Shown here: in pieces, positions 7,673 to 16,547 of the stretch
How positions within the stretch are numbered: the first letter of the stretch is position 1
Layout of the letters: each line of letters begins with the position of its first letter
NCBI RefSeq assembly: GCF_044197065.1
Contig: NZ_JBIQOI010000001.1
Span: 682,001-746,000 of the forward strand
Reading direction: 5' to 3'
DNA length: 64,000 bases
From: Kluyvera ascorbata_C
Lineage (GTDB): Bacteria > Pseudomonadota > Gammaproteobacteria > Enterobacterales > Enterobacteriaceae
Program-made: the position numbers and the translations under genes
Notes under the pieces: generated by a model
Told to the model about the DNA's origin: nothing
Databases searched by the model: none
Seen by the model: only the letters and a program-made list of their open reading frames with translations

Positions 7673-8595
7673 AAAACCAATCGCATCCTATTGTCGTCGT
7701 AAAGCGGCGCAAACATAAATCACACGGTAGCGCCCACGGGTCGTGGAAAATTGCCTATGCGGATTTCATGACCGCCATGATGGCCTTCTTTCTGGTGATG
7801 TGGCTTATCTCCATCTCCAGCCCGAAAGAGCTTATCCAGATTGCGGAGTATTTCCGTACCCCGTTGGCGACGGCTATCAGCGGTGGGCCCCGGATGGCGA
7901 ACAGCGATAGCCCGATCCCCGGCGGCGGTGATGACGTTACCCAGCAGCAGGGGGAAGTGCAGAAACAGCCGAATATTGACGATCTGAAAAAACGGATGGA
8001 GACCAACCGTCTCAAACGAATTCGCGGTGAACTGGATCAGCTGATTGAAGCCGATCCGAAACTGCGCGCGCTGCGCCCGCATCTGAAGATTGACCTGGTT
8101 CAGGAGGGGCTGCGCATTCAGATTATCGACAGCCAGAACCGCCCGATGTTTAAAACCGGCAGTGCCGAAGTGGAACCTTATATGCGCGATATTTTGCGCG
8201 CGATCGCCCCGGTACTGAATGAAATACCGAACAAAGTCAGCCTGTCAGGGCACACGGATGATTACCCATACGCCACTGGCGAACGGGGCTACAGCAACTG
8301 GGAGCTGTCGGCCGATCGCGCCAACGCCTCGCGCCGTGAGCTGGTCGCCGGTGGGCTGGATGATGGCAAAGTATTGCGCGTAATCGGGATGTCTAACTCG
8401 ATGCGTTTATCAGAGCACGGTGGGAACGATGCGATTAACCGTCGTATCAGCCTGCTGGTGCTGAATAACCAGGCTGAGCAGGCCATTCTCCATGAGAATG
8501 CCGAGAGCCAGAATGAACCTTTAAGCGTAATCCAGTCGCCGAATACCTCTTCAGCAGCGGCAGGGACTACGCCGCCACAACCCGACTCGAGGTGA
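7669..8595 (+). CDS. motB: Flagellar stator protein MotB
   Basis: Partner of MotA that anchors the stator to peptidoglycan. 308 residues: a basic cytoplasmic N-terminus, a single membrane helix containing the proton-carrying Asp32 (AYADFMTAMMAFF), a plug/linker, and a C-terminal OmpA-like peptidoglycan-binding domain (LSGHTDDYPYATGERGYSNW, then NRRISLLVL). Length equals E. coli MotB. Transcribed with motA, cheA and cheW. Confidence 0.98.
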   Translation: MKNQSHPIVVVKRRKHKSHGSAHGSWKIAYADFMTAMMAFFLVMWLISISSPKELIQIAEYFRTPLATAISGGPRMANSDSPIPGGGDDVTQQQGEVQKQPNIDDLKKRMETNRLKRIRGELDQLIEADPKLRALRPHLKIDLVQEGLRIQIIDSQNRPMFKTGSAEVEPYMRDILRAIAPVLNEIPNKVSLSGHTDDYPYATGERGYSNWELSADRANASRRELVAGGLDDGKVLRVIGMSNSMRLSEHGGNDAINRRISLLVLNNQAEQAILHENAESQNEPLSVIQSPNTSSAAAGTTPPQPDSR

Positions 8596-8599
8596 TAGC

Positions 8600-10639
8600 G
8601 TGAGCATGGATATCAGCGATTTTTATCAGACATTTTTTGATGAGGCCGATGAACTACTGGCCGATATGGAACAGCATCTGCTGAACCTGGTGGTGGACGA
8701 CCCTGATGCTGAACAGCTGAATGCTATTTTCCGCGCTGCGCACTCGATTAAAGGCGGCGCGGGAACCTTCGGCTTTACCGTGTTGCAGGAAACCACGCAC
8801 CTGATGGAAAACCTGCTGGACGAGGCTCGTCGCGGGGAAATGCAGCTCAGCACCGATATTATCAACCTGTTTTTGGAAACCAAAGATATTATGCAGGAAC
8901 AGCTCGACGCCTATAAAAGCTCCACCGAACCGGACGCTGCCAGCTTCGAATATATCTGCAATGCACTGCGCCAATTGGCGCTGGAAGCGAAAGGTGAAAG
9001 TGTCCCTCCCGTGGCGGGTGGTGCGCGCTTAAGCGTGGTAGACAACGCAACGCAGCTGACTGAAGCATCGGCTAACGCTGATGCGTCGGCAGCCGCCGGG
9101 AAAAAGCAGATTACGCTCTCGCGCCTGAAGGCAGGCGAGCCGGATATGCTGGAAGAAGAGCTGAACAACCTGGCGACCTTAAGCCAGGTCAGCAAAACGG
9201 CCGATAGCTTAACCGCTGTGATCGAAGGTGGCGTGGACGAAGATGATATCGTCGCCGTGCTGTGCTTTGTCATTGAAGCCGATCAGATTGAATTCACGAC
9301 CGCGCCTGCCGCCGAGGTAAAAGCGCAAGCCGAGCCTGAGGTGGTGGAAGAGGTGGTCGCTGAACCGGCTGCGGTCGCCGTCGCGGCGGCTGCCACACCA
9401 GCTCCGGCCGCACCGCGCGCAGAGCGCGAAAAACCGGCCGCCCGTAGCAGCGAATCAACCAGCATTCGCGTCGCGGTAGAGAAAGTTGACCAGTTGATTA
9501 ACCTGGTTGGCGAACTGGTTATCACCCAATCCATGCTGGCGCAGCGCTCAAACGCGCTGGATCCGGTATCGCACGGCGACCTGATTACCAGCATGGGGCA
9601 GTTGCAGCGTAACGCGCGCGACCTCCAGGAATCGGTGATGTCGATTCGTATGATGCCGATGGAGTATGTCTTTAGCCGCTTCCCGCGCCTGGTTCGCGAT
9701 CTCGCGGGCAAGCTTGGCAAACAGGTTGAACTGACGCTGATGGGCAGCTCAACCGAACTCGATAAAAGCCTGATTGAACGCATTATCGACCCGTTAACGC
9801 ACCTGGTGCGTAACAGTCTCGACCACGGTATTGAACTGCCGGAAACGCGCCTGGCCGCCGGGAAATCGGCCGTCGGCAACCTGATTTTGTCCGCGGAACA
9901 TCAGGGCGGCAATATCTGTATCGAAGTCACCGACGACGGCGCCGGGCTGAACCGCGAGCGTATTCTGGCGAAGGCGATGTCGCAGGGGATGGCGGTCAAT
10001 GAAAGCATGACCGATGAAGAAGTCGGGATGCTGATTTTTGCGCCGGGCTTCTCAACGGCAGAGCAGGTGACTGACGTCTCCGGGCGCGGCGTGGGTATGG
10101 ACGTGGTGAAACGTAACATCCAGGAGATGGGCGGCCATGTTGAGATCCAGTCGAAGCAAGGGTCTGGTACCACCATCCGCATCTTGCTGCCGCTGACGCT
10201 GGCGATACTTGATGGTATGTCGGTCAAAGTCAGCGAAGAGGTCTTTATCCTGCCGCTTAACGCGGTCATGGAGTCGCTGCAACCGCGCGAAGAAGATCTG
10301 CATCCGCTGGCGGGCGGCGAGCGCGTGCTGGAAGTCCGCGGTGAATATCTGCCGCTGGTAGAACTGTGGAAAGCGTTTGAGGTTCAAGGGGCGAAAACCG
10401 AAGCGACGCAGGGCATTGTGGTTATCCTGCAAAGCGCCGGGCGTCGCTATGCGCTGCTGGTGGATCAGCTGATTGGTCAGCATCAGGTGGTGGTGAAAAA
10501 TCTCGAAAGCAACTATCGCAAAGTGCCGGGTATCTCCGCAGCCACCATTCTTGGCGACGGCAGCGTCGCGCTGATTGTCGATGTCTCTGCCTTGCAGGGG
10601 CTCAACCGTGAAAAACGTCTGGCGAGCACCGCCGCCTGA
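8600..10639 (+). CDS. cheA: Chemotaxis histidine kinase CheA
   Basis: Autophosphorylates under receptor control and passes phosphate to CheY and CheB. GTG start (8600) as in E. coli. Domains: P1 with phospho-accepting His48 (AHSIKGGAG), P2 at about 160-230, P3 dimerisation, P4 ATPase (LVRNSLDHGIELPE, DDGAGLN, GRGVGMDVVK) and the CheW-like P5. The 679 residues exceed the 654 of E. coli; most of the excess lies in an Ala/Pro/Glu-rich P2-P3 linker at roughly 233-285. Met98 (ATG at 8891) is conserved as the internal start of the short form CheA-S, with GGAA at 8876-8879. Confidence 0.97.
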   Translation: MSMDISDFYQTFFDEADELLADMEQHLLNLVVDDPDAEQLNAIFRAAHSIKGGAGTFGFTVLQETTHLMENLLDEARRGEMQLSTDIINLFLETKDIMQEQLDAYKSSTEPDAASFEYICNALRQLALEAKGESVPPVAGGARLSVVDNATQLTEASANADASAAAGKKQITLSRLKAGEPDMLEEELNNLATLSQVSKTADSLTAVIEGGVDEDDIVAVLCFVIEADQIEFTTAPAAEVKAQAEPEVVEEVVAEPAAVAVAAAATPAPAAPRAEREKPAARSSESTSIRVAVEKVDQLINLVGELVITQSMLAQRSNALDPVSHGDLITSMGQLQRNARDLQESVMSIRMMPMEYVFSRFPRLVRDLAGKLGKQVELTLMGSSTELDKSLIERIIDPLTHLVRNSLDHGIELPETRLAAGKSAVGNLILSAEHQGGNICIEVTDDGAGLNRERILAKAMSQGMAVNESMTDEEVGMLIFAPGFSTAEQVTDVSGRGVGMDVVKRNIQEMGGHVEIQSKQGSGTTIRILLPLTLAILDGMSVKVSEEVFILPLNAVMESLQPREEDLHPLAGGERVLEVRGEYLPLVELWKAFEVQGAKTEATQGIVVILQSAGRRYALLVDQLIGQHQVVVKNLESNYRKVPGISAATILGDGSVALIVDVSALQGLNREKRLASTAA

Positions 10640-10661
10640 TACGCAGAAATAAGGGAACAAC

Positions 10662-11165
10662 ATGACCGGTATGACGAATGTAACAAAGCTGGCGGGTGAA
10701 CCGACTGGGCAAGAATTCCTGGTATTTACGCTGGGCAATGAAGAGTACGGCATCGATATTCTGAAGGTGCAGGAGATCCGTGGCTACGATCAGGTGACGC
10801 GCATTGCGAACACCCCGGCCTTTATTAAAGGTGTGACCAATCTTCGCGGCGTGATTGTGCCGATTGTCGACCTGCGCGTGAAGTTCAGCCAGGAAGACGT
10901 CGAGTACAACGACAATACGGTGGTTATCGTGCTGAATCTTGGCCAACGTGTTGTGGGTATCGTCGTAGACGGCGTGTCCGATGTCCTTTCTCTGGCCGCC
11001 GAGCAGATTCGCCCGGCGCCGGAGTTTGCCGTAACTCTGTCTACTGAATATCTGACCGGGCTTGGCGCACTGGGCGACCGTATGCTGATTCTGGTGAATA
11101 TTGAGAAGCTGCTCAATAGCGAAGAGATGGCATTGCTGGATAGCGCGGCAAGCCACGCCGCATAA
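10662..11165 (+). CDS. cheW: Chemotaxis coupling protein CheW
   Basis: Adaptor linking receptors to CheA in the chemosensory array; 167 residues, the E. coli length, with an SH3-like fold. EFLVFTLGNEEYGIDILKVQ, TNLRGVIVPIVDLR and TGLGALGDRMLILVNIEKLL are diagnostic. It starts 22 bases after cheA with AAGGGA before the ATG. It is the last gene of the motABcheAW operon. In E. coli tar follows at once; here a porin and a symporter intervene. Confidence 0.98.
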   Translation: MTGMTNVTKLAGEPTGQEFLVFTLGNEEYGIDILKVQEIRGYDQVTRIANTPAFIKGVTNLRGVIVPIVDLRVKFSQEDVEYNDNTVVIVLNLGQRVVGIVVDGVSDVLSLAAEQIRPAPEFAVTLSTEYLTGLGALGDRMLILVNIEKLLNSEEMALLDSAASHAA

Positions 11166-11813
11166 TGGCGACAGGGTTCATCGTCATGAAACGGTGAACC
11201 CTATTTTATCGCTGAAGTTTGAATATTTAAATTTTGTGATTTTAATCCCTACCTGGTTCTCAATTCCTGATAACACCCGCTTTATTTTATTTATAATTTA
11301 TGCATCCCAGTAAAATATAAATATTCTCAGAGTGAATGACGTGATCAAACCAATAAAGTTATTGTATTAATAACGTTAATTATTATCTCCTCGATATATC
11401 ACGAATTTATTCAGCTTAAATAAAAACAACCTGAATTGACGATAGATTAGCGCGCTATGAAAAAATTATGTTAATGCAATGGTTGGTATTGGTGGCTGAT
11501 GTTATTTTTTAATGTTTTGTAATTATGAATAAAAGGTTTCTCATTTATAGTTTGCAATATTTATATCGATGTTTGAATTATTTTATTAATAAATTGAATT
11601 TTAAATTCACCAAAGTGTAAAAATATAATCATTGTGTGATTACAGGAAAGAAAATAATTCTTAGTGATCGCCATCTTATTTTTTATTGTTTCGCGTAGAA
11701 AATAGATTCTCTCTGCAATTAATATTTCCCTCGTGGAGAGAACGCTTTCTTTCCCATTTATAAATTCAACGTTATCAAAAAACATAATCTTAAATATTGA
11801 TTAAGGGATTTCT
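11166..11813. other. AT-rich intergenic region before the porin gene
   Basis: 648 bases, strikingly AT-rich after 11210 compared with the flanking che genes. It begins with a hairpin after cheW (AGGGTTCA 11173-11180 / TGAACCCT 11195-11202, then ATTTTAT). A 74-codon frame on the minus strand (11561-11785) has no clear ribosome site and no recognisable motif. Such composition in enterics often marks H-NS-silenced acquired DNA; that is inference. The porin promoter must lie here but I could not pick one out. Confidence 0.45.
11173..11209 (+). terminator. Probable terminator of motABcheAW
   Basis: An 8-bp stem (AGGGTTCA / TGAACCCT) closes a 14-base loop that can itself pair partly, followed by ATTTTAT. 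The U-tract is weak, so termination efficiency is uncertain. Confidence 0.45.
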
Positions 11814-13088
11814 ATGCGCGTAAAAACAGTAATGATTAAACCCTCTATTATCGCTCTGGCTATTACCGCAGCGGTAGGCGCTCCGGCTTATGCACTGGCT
11901 GCCAGCGGAGACTTCGCCTCACCAGCCTATACGGCGACGCAAACCAAAGGTGAGATGGTTTATCAGGGCGACGATACGGCGATTGCTATTATGGGTTCCG
12001 TTCGTCTGTATGCCAAAGACGATTCCGCGCATAGCGTAGAACATAATATTCAGAACAACGACTCGCGTCTGGGCGTCGCGCTGCGTCAGAAAATTAATGA
12101 TAAAGGCTATTATGCCGCCGGTTATTACGAAACCGGTATGCATGGTCTGGATTCCGCCACTGACGATCAGGGTAACGATGTTTATACCCGCCAGGCCTAT
12201 GCCGGTATAGGAAATGATGAATACGGCGTGATTACCTTCGGTAAACAATATGCGCCAACCGACTGGGGATTGGGTATTGATACCACTTACGCCTATGGCG
12301 GTAAGGCAAAACATGATACCGCCGGGATGTCGACCGATATTATTAACTCTGCGGCAATTTACTATTACAACACGAAAACATTTACCGTTGGCGTGATGGG
12401 CCAGGGAAATGATGACGTGGATAGTATTGGCTTCGGCAGCGGTTACGGCGATGGCCCGGATATGCACGATGCCTATCATGATGGCTCTGCTACCGTACAC
12501 GGCGGCGCGGCGCTGGCGGCGCAGTATCGCTTCGATAACGGCTTCTCCGTTTCGGGTGCGGCGGCGTATAACAACTACACGGTGAATCAGGGAACGGAAA
12601 CAATTGATGAAGGTTATGGCCCGAATGGGGGAACCGTACCGGTAACGTATGTGACGGGACCATCCTACGACGGTAATACCTACTCAATGGGGATGAACGC
12701 GAAATACACCGCCAACTTCGACGGTTTCACCTGGTATAACGGTGCGCAGGCTACGTATTACATCAACAAAGTTGATGATGTTAATGCGGCTAGAAGCGGT
12801 ACGAGTAATGCTACCGACGACCAGGAAACGATTCTTGGTCTGGAATATGCGTCCCAGTTTAAAATTACGCCAGAGTGGAGCGTATACGCCAACTTTGACT
12901 GGACCGAAGGTGGTGACGCAATGGACGGCCAGCACTTCCAGTCCACGACGTTGGGGACCGACTACTGGTTAGGTAAAAAAGCCGTGACCTATATTGAATA
13001 CGGCTATGAGAAAGCCAGCGGCAATACGGATGACACCTATAACGTTTCCGATCACCTTGCGGCGGTGGGTCTGCGCGTCTTTATCTAA
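11814..13088 (+). CDS. Outer-membrane porin of the general Gram-negative type, atypical
   Basis: 424 residues with a signal peptide ending near PAYALA and about sixteen alternating amphipathic segments (EYGVITFGKQYAP, RFDNGFSVSGAAAYNNY, VTYIEYGYEKASG), the pattern of a trimeric diffusion porin. Start at 11814 behind AAGGGA (11803-11808); an in-frame ATG at 11832 would give a tighter signal peptide. Three things are odd. The last residue is Ile (LRVFI) instead of the C-terminal Phe usual for BAM recognition. The PEFGG constriction loop of OmpC/OmpF is missing. It is rich in Gly/Asp/Tyr/His loops. It sits alone between cheW and a symporter. Substrate unknown; acidic solutes are a guess from the neighbour. 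Confidence 0.72.
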   Translation: MRVKTVMIKPSIIALAITAAVGAPAYALAASGDFASPAYTATQTKGEMVYQGDDTAIAIMGSVRLYAKDDSAHSVEHNIQNNDSRLGVALRQKINDKGYYAAGYYETGMHGLDSATDDQGNDVYTRQAYAGIGNDEYGVITFGKQYAPTDWGLGIDTTYAYGGKAKHDTAGMSTDIINSAAIYYYNTKTFTVGVMGQGNDDVDSIGFGSGYGDGPDMHDAYHDGSATVHGGAALAAQYRFDNGFSVSGAAAYNNYTVNQGTETIDEGYGPNGGTVPVTYVTGPSYDGNTYSMGMNAKYTANFDGFTWYNGAQATYYINKVDDVNAARSGTSNATDDQETILGLEYASQFKITPEWSVYANFDWTEGGDAMDGQHFQSTTLGTDYWLGKKAVTYIEYGYEKASGNTDDTYNVSDHLAAVGLRVFI

Positions 13089-13100
13089 ACCCTGTTTTAC

Positions 13101-13131
13101 CCCGTCTCTGGCCAGTGAGGCGGGCGTTTTT
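13101..13131 (+). terminator. Terminator of the porin gene
   Basis: CCCGTCTC (13101-13108) pairs with GAGGCGGG (13117-13124, one G-T pair) and runs into CGTTTTT. A second hairpin (AGCCAGACCC / GGGTCTGGCT, 13213-13234, then TTT) backs it up. Confidence 0.7.
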
Positions 13132-13249
13132 CATTGCGCTTGAGTATTGCTTTTGGTCGTCGGGGGAGGGGAGTTAACTTCAGGGCGGCGGTGAAAGATT
13201 TTTGTTGGATTTAGCCAGACCCTGGGGTCTGGCTTTTGTTTGGGTGCTA

Positions 13250-13319
13250 TTCCCGGCGGCGCTTCGCTTGGCCGGGCTACCCAAGTATGTAGCCCGGCCA
13301 AGCGAAGCGCCGCCGGGAA
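13250..13319. repeat. Dispersed palindrome, family A, copy 2
   Basis: Perfect 31-bp arms (13250-13280 and 13289-13319) around an 8-base loop, outer edge TTCCCGGCGG, inner edge GGCCGGGCTAC. It lies between the convergent porin and symporter genes. Confidence 0.87.
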
Positions 13320-13330
13320 CGGCTCAAACC

Positions 13331-14593
13331 TTACATATTTTGCTGCACAACCTCTGGCTCAACTTCAGCGAGCTGACCTTCGTTCTGCGACAGCATCGCC
13401 GTCGCCACGCCGTTACCCAGCACGTTGATAGCCGAACGACCCATATCGAGGAAGTGGTCGATACCCATCAGCAGCAGGATACCCGCCACAGGAATGTTAA
13501 AGCTTGGGATGGTCGCCGCCAGCACGACTAGCGCAGAGCGCGGCACGCCCGCGATTCCTTTAGAGGCCAGCATCAGCGTCAGCATCAACACGGCAATCTC
13601 AGAGAAACTCAGGTGGATGTTATACGCCTGAGCGATAAACATTGAGGCGAAGGAGCAGTACACCATCGAGCCGACGAGGTTAAATGAATAACCAATCGGT
13701 AAAACGAACGACACGATATTGCGCGAGCAGCCGAATTTGGTCAGCTGTTCCAGCGTTTTCGGGTAGGCCGCTTCAGAGCTGCTGGTGGTGAACGCCACCA
13801 GAACCGGGTCTTTCAGCATGCTGAGCAGACGGAAAACGTCTTTCTTCAGCACCATATAGCCCAGCGCAACCAGCACGCAGCAGGTCAGCAGAATAGCCAC
13901 ATAGTAACCGCCGATGAACGAAGCGTAGTTCAGCAGGATACCCAAACCTTCCGTCGCAATCACGGAAGAGATGGCGGCGAAGATAGCCAGCGGCGCAACG
14001 TACATCACGTAGCCGGTGACCTTCAGCATGATATGGGAAACCACGTCCAGTGCGGCAACCAACGGGGCGTTGAACTTCTGGCCCAGCGACGCGCCGCCGA
14101 TACCGAAGAACATAGAGAAGACCACAATCTGCAGGATCTCGTTATCCGCCATTGCGCCAACGATACTGGTTGGAATGGTGTGGGAGAGGAAGCCCTTCAG
14201 GCTCATACCGCCCACGGCCAGACCGGTTTCTACCGCGTCTTTTGGCACCGACAGATTCAGGCCGCTACCCGGATGCTGCAAGGTGACGATAAACAGGCCC
14301 ACCAGAATAGACAGCACCGAAGAGCTGATAAACCAGACCATCGCTTTACCGCCAACGCGACCAATCGTGGAGGTCTCGCCGAGCTTCATAATCCCCACGG
14401 TCAGGGTACTGAAGACTAACGGTGCGATAACCATTTTGATTAAGCGTAAGAAGATATCGGTAAGCAGGGTGATGTTACTGGACCAGACTTGAATGGTGGT
14501 TGCGGATGCGTAGGAATGGATCATTGCGCCGGTCAGAATGCCTGCCAGCATGAAAATCACGATAAAAACCGTGAGTTTATTTGCGTTTGCCAC
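13331..14593 (-). CDS. Dicarboxylate/amino-acid:cation symporter (DAACS family)
   Basis: 420-residue inner-membrane carrier of the GltP/DctA family. The re-entrant loop motif TTSSSEAAYPKTLEQL (HP1), LASKGIAGVPRSALVVLAAT (HP2) and the substrate helix IDHFLDMGRSAINVLGNGVA are all present. In archaeal GltPh numbering the substrate-contacting Arg397 and Asn401 are kept and the ion-site Asp405 is Asn, as in DctA-type members. Substrate is therefore acidic: aspartate, glutamate or a C4-dicarboxylate. It is divergent from tar, whose product senses aspartate, so uptake and chemotaxis towards the same ligand may be paired (inference). Confidence 0.87.
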   Translation of the reverse strand: MANANKLTVFIVIFMLAGILTGAMIHSYASATTIQVWSSNITLLTDIFLRLIKMVIAPLVFSTLTVGIMKLGETSTIGRVGGKAMVWFISSSVLSILVGLFIVTLQHPGSGLNLSVPKDAVETGLAVGGMSLKGFLSHTIPTSIVGAMADNEILQIVVFSMFFGIGGASLGQKFNAPLVAALDVVSHIMLKVTGYVMYVAPLAIFAAISSVIATEGLGILLNYASFIGGYYVAILLTCCVLVALGYMVLKKDVFRLLSMLKDPVLVAFTTSSSEAAYPKTLEQLTKFGCSRNIVSFVLPIGYSFNLVGSMVYCSFASMFIAQAYNIHLSFSEIAVLMLTLMLASKGIAGVPRSALVVLAATIPSFNIPVAGILLLMGIDHFLDMGRSAINVLGNGVATAMLSQNEGQLAEVEPEVVQQNM

Positions 14594-14795
14594 GAAAAAA
14601 TACCCCGTCAGATTACAAAAGTGTCGTGCGATGAAAAATGCTTTTTTAGTTATGTAATGTCATTAATCATTCACCACATAAATTGTATGAAAGTGAGGTG
14701 ATTTACAACTTTTTTTTATGATTTATAAAAATCGTTGTTATTCAGTGACTCGCGTCAGCACCGCATTACCCCTCAGATTTTTACTCGCCCGGCAC

Positions 14796-14822
14796 TTAAG
14801 TTTCTTTTTGGGATGCCGATAA
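14796..14822 (+). promoter_or_regulatory. Sigma28 (FliA) promoter of tar
   Basis: TTAAGTTT (14796-14803), an 11-base spacer and GCCGATAA (14815-14822): 15 of 16 consensus positions. It gives the tar-tap-cheRBYZ block its own class 3 promoter, about 30 bases before the tar start. Confidence 0.95.
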
Positions 14823-14853
14823 CAGCCGTAACAAGTCATAGAGAAGGTGCTGT

Positions 14854-16509
14854 ATGTTAAACCGTATCCGCGTTGTCACGCTGCTGATGTTGGTGCTGGT
14901 CGTCTTCGCACTTTTGCAGCTGGTCTCCGGGGGCTTTCTGTTCTCCTCGTTGCACCAGAACCAACAAAGCTTTGCATTATCTAATACGCTTCGAACTCAA
15001 CAGGCGGAACTCACCAAGTCGTGGGATCTGTTATTGCAAACCCGTATCAACCTGAGCCGTTCTTCGGCCAGGATGATGATGGATACCGCTAATCAGCAGA
15101 GCAGCGCAAAAACCGAACTGCTGAAAAATGCGCGTACCACCCTTGAGCAGGCGGCAGGTCATTTCGCGCGTTTCAGCGAAACGCCCGTGCTGCCATTGAT
15201 GAGTGATACCAGCCAGCAGGTCGCGAAAACCTACCAGAACTACTATGCGGCCTTAAAGGAGCTGGAGGGGTTCCTGGAAAACGGCAATATGGATGCCTAC
15301 TTCGCGCAGCCAACGCAGGGAATGCAAAACGCCCTGGGTGAAGCGATGACTCAGTATGCGACCCAAAGTGAAGGCCTCTATCAGCACGCGTTTACCACCA
15401 GCAGCCGCGATTACCAGATTGCCCGCTGGCAGTTACTGGCGCTGGCGGTGGTACTGGTTATCGTGATGGTGGCCGCGTGGTTTGGTATTCGCGCCATTCT
15501 GCTTAAACCGTTGGCATTGGTGATGGGCCATATCCGCCATATTGCGGCGGGCGATTTGACCCAGAGCCTGACGCTGCACGGACGCAACGAAATCACCGAA
15601 CTGGCGGGAACCGTCAGCCATATGCAGGACTCGCTTATCAGCACCGTGACGCACGTACGGGAAGGGGCCGAGGCGATTTATCACGGCACCAGCGAAATCG
15701 CCGCCGGGAACAACGACCTGTCAGCACGAACCGAGCAGCAGTCTGCTTCCCTTGAAGAGACGGCGGCCAGCATGGAACAGCTGACGGCGACTGTGAAGCA
15801 GAACGCCGAAAACGCCCGTCAGGCTTCGCATCTGGCGCAAAGCGCCTCGGAAACCGCCCAGCGCGGCGGCAACGTGGTTAACGGCGTGGTGAACACCATG
15901 CACGAAATCGCCGCCAGTTCGCAGAAAATTTCCGATATTACCGGCGTTATCGACGGTATTGCCTTCCAGACCAATATTCTGGCGCTGAACGCCGCCGTTG
16001 AAGCGGCTCGTGCGGGTGAGCAGGGCCGCGGCTTTGCGGTTGTTGCCGGTGAAGTGCGTAATCTGGCAAGCCGCAGCGCGCAGGCAGCAAAAGAGATCAA
16101 AGCCTTAATTGAAGATTCTGTCTCCAGGGTCGATACCGGTTCTGTACTGGTAGAAAGCGCGGGCGAGACCATGACCGATATTGTGAATGCCGTCACCCGC
16201 GTGACCGACATTATGGGCGAAATCGCCTCTGCTTCCGATGAACAGAGTCGCGGTATCGACCAGGTGGCGATTGCCGTCGCAGAAATGGACAGCGTCACCC
16301 AACAAAACGCCGCGCTGGTGGAAGAGTCGGCAACGGCCGCCGCCGCGCTGGAAGACCAGGCGGAACGCCTGAACCAAGCCGTTGCGGCTTTCCGTCTGAA
16401 CGTCGCTTCCGCACAGCAGGCGACAAAAGCAGCTCAGGTACCGACAGCGGCGAAACGCCTCGCGTCGAATACCGAACGCAGTACCGATACTAACTGGGAA
16501 ACATTTTAA
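14854..16509 (+). CDS. tar: Methyl-accepting chemotaxis protein Tar (aspartate receptor)
   Basis: Inner-membrane chemoreceptor of 551 residues: first membrane helix (about 7-30), periplasmic four-helix sensor, second helix (about 190-212), HAMP, and a cytoplasmic signalling coiled coil with the hairpin tip GIAFQTNILALNAAVEAARA. The aspartate-binding arginines are at the E. coli positions, Arg64, Arg69 and Arg73 (LLLQTRINLSRSSARMMMD), which separates it from Tsr. The C-terminal NWETF pentapeptide that tethers CheR and CheB is present. First gene of tar-tap-cheRBYZ, under its own sigma28 promoter. Confidence 0.95.
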   Translation: MLNRIRVVTLLMLVLVVFALLQLVSGGFLFSSLHQNQQSFALSNTLRTQQAELTKSWDLLLQTRINLSRSSARMMMDTANQQSSAKTELLKNARTTLEQAAGHFARFSETPVLPLMSDTSQQVAKTYQNYYAALKELEGFLENGNMDAYFAQPTQGMQNALGEAMTQYATQSEGLYQHAFTTSSRDYQIARWQLLALAVVLVIVMVAAWFGIRAILLKPLALVMGHIRHIAAGDLTQSLTLHGRNEITELAGTVSHMQDSLISTVTHVREGAEAIYHGTSEIAAGNNDLSARTEQQSASLEETAASMEQLTATVKQNAENARQASHLAQSASETAQRGGNVVNGVVNTMHEIAASSQKISDITGVIDGIAFQTNILALNAAVEAARAGEQGRGFAVVAGEVRNLASRSAQAAKEIKALIEDSVSRVDTGSVLVESAGETMTDIVNAVTRVTDIMGEIASASDEQSRGIDQVAIAVAEMDSVTQQNAALVEESATAAAALEDQAERLNQAVAAFRLNVASAQQATKAAQVPTAAKRLASNTERSTDTNWETF

Positions 16510-16547
16510 TTTTATCTGCGGTCTTTGCCGCCTTTAGGAGTGTGGTG

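Noticed and set aside
11561..11785. 74-codon minus-strand frame in the AT-rich gap before the porin
   Set aside because: AT-rich DNA can leave short open frames by chance; no convincing ribosome site and no motif that I recognise, so it is not listed as a gene.
13213..13237. Hairpin as terminator of the symporter gene (minus strand)
   Set aside because: The T-run follows the stem on the plus strand only, so it backs up the porin terminator; the symporter probably ends at the family A palindrome.
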